Shown piece after piece: positions 11,300 through 20,000 of a stretch of DNA of 64,000 nt. How positions within the stretch are numbered: position 1 is the first letter of the stretch; every line of letters begins with the position of its first letter. The notes under the pieces are model-generated. The model made no database searches. It was not told the origin of the DNA and saw only the letters and a list, made by a program, of their open reading frames with translations. Location of the stretch: NCBI GenBank assembly GCA_902801245.1, contig CADCHW010000003.1, forward strand, positions 17,789-81,788, in the 5' to 3' direction. The stretch comes from an uncultured Ruminococcus sp. GTDB lineage: Bacteria > Bacillota > Clostridia > Oscillospirales > Acutalibacteraceae. The position numbers and the translations under genes are program-made.

Positions 11300-11329
11300 G
11301 AGCAAGAAAATTATTATATTTTCTTGCTC
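11300..11329 (+). promoter_or_regulatory. Perfect 11-bp hairpin in the toxin-antitoxin leader
   Basis: GAGCAAGAAAA (11300-11310) pairs exactly with TTTTCTTGCTC (11319-11329) across an 8-base loop. The palindrome lies just downstream of the promoter and 37 bases before the antitoxin start. It could be an operator for the antitoxin or toxin-antitoxin complex, or a 5' RNA structure. Confidence 0.6.
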
Positions 11330-11365
11330 CAACGTATGAACTTTCATTTGGAAAGGACTGATTTT

Positions 11366-11587
11366 ATGAGTACAAAAGAAATTGCTTACAAAATTATAGA
11401 ACAGCTTAGTGAAGAACAGTTAAAAGGGTTTATTGCTCTTTTTCAGGGAGTTTACCCAACAAAGGACGATGATATGGCAAAACGCAGAGCTGCATTTGAA
11501 AGATTGGAGAAGATGTGCAAATATATTCCCGACCTTGACGAAAAGAAAGAACTTGCAGAGTATCGAGAGGAGAAATATGGTAAATGA
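11366..11587 (+). CDS. Antitoxin partner of PIN-domain toxin
   Basis: A 73-residue helical, charged protein (MSTKEIAYKIIEQLSEEQLK). It has the size and position of the antitoxin of a VapBC-like pair and probably binds both DNA and toxin. The start at 11366 follows GGAAAGGA. Its TGA overlaps the toxin ATG (ATGA), the usual arrangement for coupled toxin-antitoxin genes. I cannot assign a DNA-binding fold; the N-terminal helix pair could be an anchor for an HTH or a degraded RHH. Confidence 0.72.
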   Translation: MSTKEIAYKIIEQLSEEQLKGFIALFQGVYPTKDDDMAKRRAAFERLEKMCKYIPDLDEKKELAEYREEKYGK

Positions 11588-12006
11588 AAGTGTTGATTGA
11601 CACCAATATTTTGATTGATTATTTATCAAAAAGACCCTTGTTTTATGCTGATGCACGTTCAATTATTAGAATTTGTATGGAAAAGCAGGTAGATGGCTGT
11701 ATTGCAGCACATTCGATTATGAATGCTTTTTATATTTTAAGAAAGCAATTCAGTGTTGACGAAAGGCGTGACATACTTAAAGAGTTATCAACATTTCTTA
11801 CTGTGGTAAGTATTGATGAAAGCAAAATTATTGCTTCTCTTGATAATTGTGATTTTACCGATATTGAGGATTGTTTACAAACAGAATGTGCAAAGGATTT
11901 TTCGGCTGATTATATCATTACAAGAAATATTAAAGATTTTCAAAACAGTGAAGTTCCTGCAATTCTTCCCAATGAATTTTTGAAAAAATTCAATTTAACA
12001 AATTAG
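11584..12006 (+). CDS. PIN-domain ribonuclease toxin (VapC-like)
   Basis: A 140-residue PIN domain. VLIDTNILIDYL supplies the first metal-binding Asp. DFTDIEDCLQTECAKDF gives the middle acidic residues, and the segment after FSADYIITRN ends the active site. PIN toxins cut RNA, often tRNA, and are held inactive by the antitoxin just upstream, with which this gene overlaps by 4 bases. A weak hairpin terminator follows. The family is clear; the target is not. Confidence 0.87.
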   Translation: MKVLIDTNILIDYLSKRPLFYADARSIIRICMEKQVDGCIAAHSIMNAFYILRKQFSVDERRDILKELSTFLTVVSIDESKIIASLDNCDFTDIEDCLQTECAKDFSADYIITRNIKDFQNSEVPAILPNEFLKKFNLTN

Positions 12007-12012
12007 CAAAAT

Positions 12013-12038
12013 ACACCTCGTTAAATCAAACGGGGTGT
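12013..12038 (+). terminator. Terminator after the toxin gene
   Basis: ACACCTCGTT and AACGGGGTGT form a 10-base stem with one G-U pair. It is followed by TAATCTTTG, a poor T-run, so termination may be leaky. Confidence 0.5.
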
Positions 12039-12055
12039 TAATCTTTGTTAAATAC

Positions 12056-12084
12056 TTGCATTTTTCCAAACATACATTTATAAT
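12056..12084 (+). promoter_or_regulatory. Promoter of the ABC-F gene
   Basis: TTGCAT (12056-12061), 17-base spacer, TATAAT (12079-12084). The leader is only about 30 bases, leaving no room for an antibiotic-sensing attenuator of the kind known for some ABC-F genes. Confidence 0.75.
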
Positions 12085-12117
12085 GATTACAGAGATTTAA
12101 AATTGGAGGTGACTTAT

Positions 12118-13596
12118 ATGTCTTTAATAAACGTAAAAAATCTGAGCTTCGGCTATGAGGGCAGCTGCGACAATGTTTTTGAAAACGTCAGCTTTCAAAT
12201 AGATACCGACTGGAAACTCGGCTTCACGGGAAGAAACGGCAGGGGAAAGACAACATTCCTCAATCTGCTTCTGGGGAAATATCACTACAGTGGTACTATT
12301 CAAGCAAATGTTGATTTTGAATATTTCCCCTATAAAGTAAATGATACATCACAGTATGCCCTTGATGTTATGAAAACAATCTGTCCGACCGCTGAGGAAT
12401 GGGAGTTTATCCGTGAAATGTCGCTGCTTGATGTAGATGCAGAAGCTCTTTACAGACCCTTTGAAACTCTCTCAAACGGTGAGAGAACCAAGGTTTTGCT
12501 TGCTGCACTCTTTTTAGGCGAGAACCGTTTCCTGCTTATTGACGAACCTACAAATCATCTCGATGTTTCCGCAAGAGAGGCTGTCGGAAAATACTTGCAG
12601 CGGAAGAAAGGTTTTATTCTCGTATCTCACGACCGTACGTTACTTGATTTGTGCGTTGACCATATTCTCTCAATCAATAAAACGAATATCGAAATCTGTC
12701 AGGGGAATTTTTCATCATGGCAGCATAATAAACAACTGCAAGACGAGTTTGAGCTTTCGAAAAACGACAAGCTGAAAAAGGAAATCGACAGACTTTCTCA
12801 GTCAGCGAAACGTTCTGCCGAGTGGTCGAATAAGGTTGAGAAGAGTAAGAACGGCACGAAAAATTCAGGCTTGCGACCCGACAAGGGGTACGTGGGGCAT
12901 AAGTCCGCAAAGATGATGAAGAGAGCGAAAAATCAAGAGAATCGTATGCTTGCGGCAGCCGAAGAGAATTCTAAGCTTCTTCGCAATATTGAACGGTCGG
13001 ATAACTTGAAGCTTATCACAGCGGAGTATCCAAAGAGTACACTTATAAATGCGGCGGACTTGTCGCTGTTTTACGGTGATACGGTAGTTTGTTCGGGTGT
13101 TGGCTTTAAAATCGAAAAAGGTGACCGCCTTGCCGTAGTCGGAAAGAACGGCTGCGGAAAGTCTACTTTGCTTAAGCTTTTATGCGGAGAGAATATCAAA
13201 TATACGGGATTGTTGGATATAGGAAGTAATATGAAAATATCGTATGTGTCACAGGATACGTCTTTTCTGAACGGCGGTCTGAGAGAGTATGCGGAGGGCT
13301 TTGGTGTAGAGGAAAGTCTTTTTAAATCAATGCTTCGCAAGCTGGGCTTTGAGCGTTTACAGTTTGAAAAGAATATGGGAGAGTTCAGCGAGGGGCAGAA
13401 TAAAAAAGTTCTTATTGCGAGAAGTCTTTGTGAGCAGGCACATCTGTACATATGGGACGAGCCGCTGAATTTTATTGATGTCATATCAAGAATACAAATT
13501 GAGGAGCTGATTTTAAAATATCAGCCGACAATGATTTTTGTTGAGCATGATATTTCTTTTCAAAATAATATTGCAACCGATATCTTGAATTTATAA
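12118..13596 (+). CDS. ABC-F ATPase, Lsa-like ribosomal protection protein
   Basis: A 492-residue cytoplasmic protein with two ABC domains and no membrane segments. The first domain has the unusual Walker A GRNGRGKTT and the Walker B LLIDEPTNHLD. A charged linker with a K/R-rich stretch follows. The second domain has VGKNGCGKST and the divergent Walker B IWDEPLNFID. The GRNGRGKT loop and the WDEPLN box are typical of the Lsa group, whose members displace lincosamides, streptogramin A and pleuromutilins from the ribosome. Whether this copy gives resistance is not shown. The start at 12118 (MSLINVKNL) follows GGAGGTGA. The gene has its own promoter. Confidence 0.88.
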   Translation: MSLINVKNLSFGYEGSCDNVFENVSFQIDTDWKLGFTGRNGRGKTTFLNLLLGKYHYSGTIQANVDFEYFPYKVNDTSQYALDVMKTICPTAEEWEFIREMSLLDVDAEALYRPFETLSNGERTKVLLAALFLGENRFLLIDEPTNHLDVSAREAVGKYLQRKKGFILVSHDRTLLDLCVDHILSINKTNIEICQGNFSSWQHNKQLQDEFELSKNDKLKKEIDRLSQSAKRSAEWSNKVEKSKNGTKNSGLRPDKGYVGHKSAKMMKRAKNQENRMLAAAEENSKLLRNIERSDNLKLITAEYPKSTLINAADLSLFYGDTVVCSGVGFKIEKGDRLAVVGKNGCGKSTLLKLLCGENIKYTGLLDIGSNMKISYVSQDTSFLNGGLREYAEGFGVEESLFKSMLRKLGFERLQFEKNMGEFSEGQNKKVLIARSLCEQAHLYIWDEPLNFIDVISRIQIEELILKYQPTMIFVEHDISFQNNIATDILNL

Positions 13597-13616
13597 TATT
13601 TTTAACAAAATAAAAA

Positions 13617-13643
13617 GCTTGCCTTGTTTTTTGCAAGGCAAGC
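13617..13643 (-). terminator. Terminator of the 59-residue gene
   Basis: GCTTGCCTTG and CAAGGCAAGC form a perfect 10-bp stem. On the minus strand it is followed by TTTTTA, which fits the gene at 13651-13830. On the plus strand no T-run follows, so the ABC-F transcript is less well stopped. Confidence 0.8.
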
Positions 13644-13650
13644 AGTAATA

Positions 13651-13830
13651 TTAATAATTTGCTGCGATTTTATTCACCAGTTTTTTTATATCATCTTTTG
13701 AATTGATATTGTGAGTTGAATCGATAATCTCCTGCTTTTGAATTTCGCTTAATTGTGCGAACTTGTTTAAAGCCTCCATATTCTGAGCCAAAGCCATTCC
13801 GAAACCCATTGGGAGTTCTGTGCTTTTCAT
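13651..13830 (-). CDS. 59-residue conserved-looking small protein
   Basis: A small gene with GGAGGTG before its ATG (13828-13830). It encodes MKSTELPMGFGMALAQNMEA, then a helical, charged segment ending NKIAANY. The pattern of a Pro-Met-Gly-Phe-Gly-Met-Ala-Leu-Ala-Gln-Asn start followed by LSEIQKQEII and INSKDDIKKLV fits a small soluble Firmicutes protein I have seen without an assigned role. A strong terminator follows the stop. Function unknown; reality of the gene is well supported by its signals. Confidence 0.72.
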   Translation of the reverse strand: MKSTELPMGFGMALAQNMEALNKFAQLSEIQKQEIIDSTHNINSKDDIKKLVNKIAANY

Positions 13831-13939
13831 TTTTTATTTCACCTCCGCTGAAATATGTATATATTATTCTTATCGGAATTTTGAAAAAATATACATAGCC
13901 GAGGTGAAATTTTTTGTAGCTGTATGGTTGCAAAGCCTG

Positions 13940-14148
13940 TTAAAGTTTGGTCAAGCTTTTCAAAGCTTGCGGGTCAAGGGCAGCGCCCTTGTCGCTGACG
14001 AAACCAATTATCGTAGAAAAATAAACTCCCCTCAGCGAAACTAAACAAACTATCAAAGAAAAAATAAAAAACACACATAAAAATACTATCTTCCGACACA
14101 AACCAACAAAGGCAACAGCGTAGCGAATTGCCGGTCAAAGAAAGAAAA
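13940..14148 (+). repeat. RepA copy 1 (dispersed structured repeat)
   Basis: The intergenic stretch 13840-14193 is mostly this element. Order: TTAAAGTTTGGTCAAGCTTTTC with a CAAGCTTT/AAAGCTTG hairpin, a second hairpin CAAGGGCAGCGCCCTTG (13975-13991), TCGCTGACG, an A-rich middle containing CCTCAGCGAAAC, and the constant module GGCAACAGCGTAGCGAATTG. Further copies lie near 37103, 43240, 45480 and 57125. A smaller inverted pair (TTTCACCTC near 13838 and GAGGTGAAA near 13901) flanks its left side. Confidence 0.8.
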
Positions 14149-14193
14149 CCTACGATTTAAATTCAACCGCACAGGTGAAATTTTTATTAATGT

Positions 14194-15519
14194 CTAAACT
14201 TTAAAAACACAAATAAAACTGATAACACCATTCTCCCATGAAACATTTATTGTACCCTTATAATTTTTCACAATTTTCTGAGCGATTGAAAGTCCTATTC
14301 CGTAACCGCCCTTGTCGATGTTTCTTGATTTATCCTCACGGTAAAAACGTTCAAAGAATTTATCGTAGTCAACATTCTCACCGTTTTTGTAATTGTTGGA
14401 AATTTTAAGAGTAACTTTTCTGGATTTCTGAGAAAGACCCACGGTTACGTTACCCTTGTCGTCACAGTACTTTATCGCATTGTCAATAAGAAGTACTGTG
14501 AGTTGACGAATATCCTCACTGCTGCACAGCATATGAATATTCTCGTCAACATTATTTATCAAATCTTTTTCGTCACGTTTGGCAACGGAAGTAAAAGTAT
14601 CGATAACTTCCTTTACAACATTGGATATGTCAACATCGGAAAGCTCGGACTTTTCCCTCTCTTGAGATTTGGAAATAGTAACAAGGTCTTTTATCAAGCC
14701 GTTCATTCTGTCAACCTGACGAAGAGTTGACTGTGTCCATTCGTCCTCGCCGTTAATGATTTCCTCCATTTCGGTGTTTGCTTTTATAACGGCAAGCGGA
14801 GTTTTCAGTTCGTGGCTTGCGTCTGTGATAAATCTTTTCTGAAGCTCGGCAGCACGGATTTCCGGAGCAATGGCTTTGAGAGAAACCGCCCTAACCACAA
14901 GCCACGTTATAATTAAACCGATTGTCATTAACGTAAGAGAAGTGAACATAAGCCGGTTGTTCTGATGAATTTTCTCTGTGCTTTCAAGAAAAATTACAGT
15001 TGAGCTGCCGTCATCTTTATACTGACATTGATAATAGTAATCGCCGTATTGACCGAATGAGAAAACGGCATTTATTGCAAATCTTCCCAGTTCTTCGGCA
15101 TCTTCGCTTGAAAGCTCGGCAATATGATTTTTAATGATTTTAGTCATCTCTCCGTTTTCGTCAAACTCCACAAAGAAATATCTTGTTGCAAAGCTGTACT
15201 TTTCAAGCTCAAGGTCGAATTCCTTTATTCCGAAAATCTCCTGCAAAAAAGTTCCGATATTATAAGGGTCGGCTTTGTTGGAAAATTCGGAATTGTCGGT
15301 TAAGTCAATCCCTTTTTGACTGTCATAAATAACCTTTGCGTCTTGGATAATTCCGTCGTTGCTTGTTATGAAATTAGTAGTTTCGTGAATATTATTAATT
15401 GTAATTATAGAGTTGGAAAAATATATCAAACCGCTCATCAAAAACATTACGGATAAAAGAGTAAGTGTTTGCATTTTTATGAATTTCTTCCGCAGCTTTT
15501 TTATAGCTTGTTCGTTCAT
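14194..15519 (-). CDS. Sensor histidine kinase
   Basis: A 441-residue membrane kinase. One membrane segment lies near residues 18-38, followed by an extracytoplasmic sensor of about 150 residues and a second membrane segment near 190-210. Next come an H-box (ITDASHELKTPLAVI), an N-box (LLIDNAIKYCDD) and a G-box (GGYGIGLSIAQKIV). It autophosphorylates on the H-box His and passes phosphate to the regulator encoded just upstream, whose stop overlaps this ATG by 4 bases. GGAGG precedes the start. The sensed signal is unknown; linkage to an alarmone synthetase gene suggests a stress or envelope cue. Confidence 0.9.
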   Translation of the reverse strand: MNEQAIKKLRKKFIKMQTLTLLSVMFLMSGLIYFSNSIITINNIHETTNFITSNDGIIQDAKVIYDSQKGIDLTDNSEFSNKADPYNIGTFLQEIFGIKEFDLELEKYSFATRYFFVEFDENGEMTKIIKNHIAELSSEDAEELGRFAINAVFSFGQYGDYYYQCQYKDDGSSTVIFLESTEKIHQNNRLMFTSLTLMTIGLIITWLVVRAVSLKAIAPEIRAAELQKRFITDASHELKTPLAVIKANTEMEEIINGEDEWTQSTLRQVDRMNGLIKDLVTISKSQEREKSELSDVDISNVVKEVIDTFTSVAKRDEKDLINNVDENIHMLCSSEDIRQLTVLLIDNAIKYCDDKGNVTVGLSQKSRKVTLKISNNYKNGENVDYDKFFERFYREDKSRNIDKGGYGIGLSIAQKIVKNYKGTINVSWENGVISFICVFKV

Positions 15520-16184
15520 GAATCCTCCAATCTAAAGCTGCCGTTTCGCTCGCCTGAAATCCTTGCACGTGAAGCAACAGCGGCAAGCTTGCCTTTAAGG
15601 TACGATATGTAAATCCAGACAGTATCTTCGCCTGCATCGGGGGAGTCTTTCCAAATGTGCTGTAAAATGTACTGCGTGTCCGTGTCATAGCCATGTTTAA
15701 GAATGAGCATTTGCAAAAGCTCAAATTCCTTTACGGAAAGGCGAATGCTGTTCTCACTTTTAAGCTCAAACTTTTCGCTGTCAAGGGAGAAGTCGGCAAA
15801 GCTGAGAGCGGCATCTGAGTACTCTTTTTTACGTCTTGTCATAGCACGAACACGGGCAAATAGTTCTTTCATTGCAAACGGCTTTGTGAGGTAGTCATCA
15901 GCACCGGCATCAAGACCCTCAACTCTGTCGTCGATTTCCGATTTTGCGGTTAGCATAAGCACGGGGGTGACAATATTCACGCTGCGAATTTCCCTCAGTA
16001 CTTCAAGACCGTCTTTCTTAGGCATCATAATGTCAAGAATAATCACATCATAACCGTTGCTTTGAATATATTCAAGAGCTTCCTCCCCGTCATAAGCCTG
16101 ATCCACTTCAAAACCGCTGTGAACCAAACCTGCCGTTATAACACGGTTGAGGTCGATTGTATCTTCGGCAAGCAGTATTTTCAA
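15516..16184 (-). CDS. OmpR-family response regulator
   Basis: The 222-residue protein has a receiver domain (LLAEDTIDLN acidic pair, phospho-acceptor Asp in VIILDIMMPKKDG, Lys in YLTKPFAMKE) and a C-terminal winged-helix domain (LSVKEFELLQMLILKHG, then DTVWIYISYLKGKL). It starts at TTG (16182-16184), which overlaps the TGA of the alarmone synthetase gene by 4 bases, so the three genes form one coupled operon. It is the probable partner of the kinase at 14194-15519. Confidence 0.92.
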   Translation of the reverse strand: MKILLAEDTIDLNRVITAGLVHSGFEVDQAYDGEEALEYIQSNGYDVIILDIMMPKKDGLEVLREIRSVNIVTPVLMLTAKSEIDDRVEGLDAGADDYLTKPFAMKELFARVRAMTRRKKEYSDAALSFADFSLDSEKFELKSENSIRLSVKEFELLQMLILKHGYDTDTQYILQHIWKDSPDAGEDTVWIYISYLKGKLAAVASRARISGERNGSFRLEDS

Positions 16185-16783
16185 GTTAAATCACTTCTTT
16201 CTTCAAAAATCATATTTCTTATGGTCTGCATTGAAATATCGGTAGACGCAAGCTCGTCGGCACAGCGTTTCAACTCTTCTTCGATAAGCTTTACGTTTCC
16301 TCCGATATTCTGTTTATATTTCAGGTGATGTTCAAGAGCCGCCCAAGTATCCATTGAAATTGTACGCAGCTGAATTTCGGCATACGTTTTGTTTTTGTAA
16401 CGAACTATCATATGATAACTTCTGTAGCCGTTGGGTTTTGCGTGGCGTATATAATCCTTTTCCTCGATAATCTCGCAGTCGGGCAAATCCGCAAGACTGT
16501 TTCTGATTGCGTAAACATCGCTCACAAATGCACAGACAATTCGTATTCCTATGGCATCGAAAATCTTTTCCAAAGCAGATTCCGTAGTTTCGGGCAAGCC
16601 TTTTCGATGACATTTTTCACGCATACTCGAATCGGATTTTATTCTTGAAAGACAATGCTCGATAGGGTCAATTCCGTTTTCCTTGTGGAGCTTTTCACGA
16701 ATTTCGTTAATGCTTTTTACAAGACAATTCCTGACGGCTTCAAGCTCTTCATAGTGTTCGCCATAAATACTGTTGTTATTCAA
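16181..16783 (-). CDS. Small alarmone synthetase (RelA/SpoT synthetase domain only)
   Basis: A 200-residue protein carrying only the (p)ppGpp synthetase fold, without hydrolase, TGS or ACT domains. Visible blocks are HCLSRIKSDSSM, GIRIVCAFVSDVY, KDYIRHAKPNGYRSYH and AEIQLRTISMDTWAALEHH, matching the RelQ/YjbM type of synthetase. It moves pyrophosphate from ATP to GDP or GTP. The start is a TTG (16781-16783) preceded by AAGGAGG. It is the first gene of an operon with a two-component system, an uncommon pairing that links alarmone production to the same promoter. Confidence 0.9.
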   Translation of the reverse strand: MNNNSIYGEHYEELEAVRNCLVKSINEIREKLHKENGIDPIEHCLSRIKSDSSMREKCHRKGLPETTESALEKIFDAIGIRIVCAFVSDVYAIRNSLADLPDCEIIEEKDYIRHAKPNGYRSYHMIVRYKNKTYAEIQLRTISMDTWAALEHHLKYKQNIGGNVKLIEEELKRCADELASTDISMQTIRNMIFEERSDLT

Positions 16784-16849
16784 TTTTAGCCAAACCTCCT
16801 TATTGTTTTATTATCTCTCTTAAAAAGATAATAAATTCATATATTTCTT

Positions 16850-16878
16850 ATTGTAACACAATATTTTACTGTTTTCAA
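16850..16878 (-). promoter_or_regulatory. Promoter of the alarmone synthetase operon
   Basis: On the minus strand TTGAAA (16873-16878), a 17-base spacer and TACAAT (16850-16855), about 66 bases before the TTG start. Confidence 0.72.
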
Positions 16879-17001
16879 CCACAAAACCTTAAATGAACAA
16901 ATTTAAAAATTCGTACAAAAACCCATTATAAGATATTAATATTTCACTTTTACAAAACTCACTTGCAGCTATACAAAACCAAAACAATTACGCATTAAAA
17001 A

Positions 17002-17036
17002 GAGCCTTTGAAATCAAATAAAATTCCGAAAGGCTC
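17002..17036 (-). terminator. Terminator of the dynamin/HerA operon
   Basis: GAGCCTTT and AAAGGCTC (17002-17009, 17029-17036) form an 8-bp stem. On the minus strand it is followed directly by TTTTT, 25 bases after the HerA-like gene. The A-rich stretch from here to 16850 shows no gene. Confidence 0.82.
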
Positions 17037-17060
17037 AATAATTAATTCAAAGTAAAAATA

Positions 17061-20000
17061 TCACTTGTTCTCGGCAAAATACGTCAAAACATTCTCGTAT
17101 CTGAAATCACAATTAACCTGTTCCATAAGAATGCAGGCAATAATCTTATCATAAATCTGCTTGCCGTAAACTTTCTCCGAAACACGAATAGTTCTTGCAA
17201 GCTTCTCTATCCATTCACGGGGATTATCTCTGCCGACACTTCTTTCAACAACACGGATAACCTCTTCAATCCCGAAGAAATCATACACCAACCGTGCAAG
17301 GCGGTCTGTTTCGTTGTTTCGGTCGCTTGTGAAGTAATCAAAGAAATCATACTTAATCGCAGGTTTAACTCTTGCGTGAAGTATTGTCAAACTAAGTTCC
17401 TGTAAATCAACACCTACTTCACGGGGAGAACGGTCGTATTGCAGGAAGTTGTAAATCAGAGTTTCTTTCAGACGCTTGAAATCATTTTCGGCTTCGTTAC
17501 TTCTTAAAAGATTCTTGTATGCCTTTCTCCTTGTATCCTCAAACTTGTCAACCTGACAGAGTATAGGCTCAATCCAATCATTTTGATATATCGCCGCTAC
17601 ACCCAAATCAAGCTTGGAAAGCTCGTTTATCTGGCTGCTGTTCAGTCCTATGGCTTTTCCGACAAGCTCCCTGTCGGAAAGTTCGGGAAGTCGGTGGATA
17701 ATCTTTGTGTTGGTGTTTCTTATTATTGCCGTGTCAAGAAGTTCGGGGGCTTGGTCAACTATAATGAAACCCTCTCCGAATGCTCTCAGTTCGGAAATTG
17801 AGTTTGTCAAAGCCTCAACCGACTTTCCGAGAAGATTTGACCGTTCGCTGTCATGCAGGCTCGATGTACGTCTGAGAAGATTGTGTGCATCTTCGAGAAC
17901 CGTAATGTGTTCGGGGGTTTTTTTGTCGGGTGCTTTGTTTGCAAGACGATACTCCTGAAGCTTCATAACAAGAAGACCCATTATAAACGACCTTGTTTCG
18001 GAAGAACCCATTCTGCTTAAATCAACAATAACATTATTGTCAAACAGTTCATAGTCGCTGATAGAATTAGATGTGAATATTTGACCGTTCATACCGTTCG
18101 TAAGTGACTTGATACGTGATAAAAGAATATCAAGATAATCTCCCTTGAATGCACTGGAATATTCGTTATCCTTAACAATAATATTGACCTGTTCGAGCAA
18201 GTCCGAGAAATCGGGGAAAAGAGCATCGGAGTACAGATTTTCCGAGGTGTTTATATTCCAGCCGACTTTTTCGTAAGCTCCGATGATAGCTTCTTTCAGT
18301 ATGGCAGGTATTGCCGAATACATAGACCAGCAAACATTGAAAATTTCAATCAGTCTGTCGATATGTTCGCTTACGGAAATTTCACCCGGGAAAGAGAAAG
18401 GATTTATCCTCAGTAAATCCGTAAGCTTGGGATTTGTTCCGTAAACGGCAACGTCCTTGCGGCCGCCGAAAATATTTTTGTATTCGCCCTTGGCAGGTTC
18501 GACAACAAGAAACTTTATATCGGAATTTTCCGTGATTCTGTCCAATATAACGGAAACAGTATTTGATTTGCCTGCCCCGATTGAGCCTGCTATAAACACG
18601 TGTGAAATTAAGCTGTCCTTATCAATAAGAACTTCCGAACCTGTTTCCGTTTTGTGCATATGATAAATACTGCCCAAACGAAGATTATGTTTAAGCTCCT
18701 GATATGAGATAATGTTTCTTCCGAAAGGTGCACATTCCAACACGGGAAATCCGCTGACGGACTTTCTCGGAAAATTAAGCGAGTAAGCAAGCTCCTTGCC
18801 CGACAATGCCGTTGTCGCCGTTACAACAGACGGGTACATTGCCCAGTCCTCAGAGGTTGCTTTAAGTGCAAAGACAGGGTGCTGCAATATTGAGATTGAT
18901 TTCAGAATATGCTTTGCCTGTTCGTTCTCGTTTTTCATCTGTCGGGAACTGCCGTAATTGCGATGCCATATATTTATAGCGGACTGCGACATATACGATT
19001 CATCACCCTGTGTAAGTGCAAGGTATGTATGTGCTACATTGTTTACGGTTATCGAATCCTCCGAAAGAATGTATGCTGCAAAATCCCACATACCGAGGGC
19101 GGAGCTTTGGTCAAGACGTTTCATCTGAGCTTCAAGGTTATCAAGAATGTGTTTGACATTAAAGTTTATAAAACTCTGAGTAATACCCTCGTTCTTTCCA
19201 ACTGTAGCCGTAATGCTTGAAGAACGTGCAAAGTCCATTCCGAAGTTCATACCTGCGTATGCGTTTGCTCCGGCACTTGCACCGGCATTTGCTTCCGCAT
19301 TGGCAGATGAGTCTGCGTTTGCTTCGGGGAGCTTCGCACTCAAATTATCAAGACTCTGCTGCAAACCTTGAGAGTTGATATTTACATCTAAGTTAATCTT
19401 ATCGGTAACTTTCTTATTGGAGAAATTATTGCCGAAGCCTTGACTGCCGCTGTTTGCATTACTTCCGTAATTCTGACCGCCGCTCTTAGGCATATCTTCA
19501 TCGGCAGAACTCAAACCGCTGCCCGAAGCTTTAGTATTGCCCGATTTAAAGCCTGCATTTGCTTTTGCGTTGCCCTTTGCGGAAGCTTTCGCACTTGCGT
19601 TCGCATTTGCCTGAGCCTGAGCACCTATGCTTGAACCGACATTTACATCAACGGAGGCTTGTGCATTTACGGTATCGGTGTCGGTATAAGTGAAATTGGT
19701 ACTCCATTCCGCATAAGGTGCAAGCTGACTGTAAAGCTCGCATAAACGCAGCTTTCGCTGGTCTTGGTCAACAACGGGAGTGGCAAGCAGGATTATTGTA
19801 TATTCTGTTTCCTCCGATTTTGGGATTATACCGTCAAGAAGCTTTTCCATACTTTGACTGATGAAATTCTCCGATTTCTCGGTGGCAAGATTGGACACGG
19901 CAGCAACGGAGCAGTTGTCAATTTCTTTCAGGCAAGGGGGAAGACCCGTACCGATTTTTTTCTTCGGGATTTCCGTACCCGGAAAGTTGCCCTTTACCGC

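Noticed and set aside
19440..19634. Plus-strand ORF opposite the Asn/Ala-rich insert
   Set aside because: It is the complement of the repetitive coding sequence and has no start signals.
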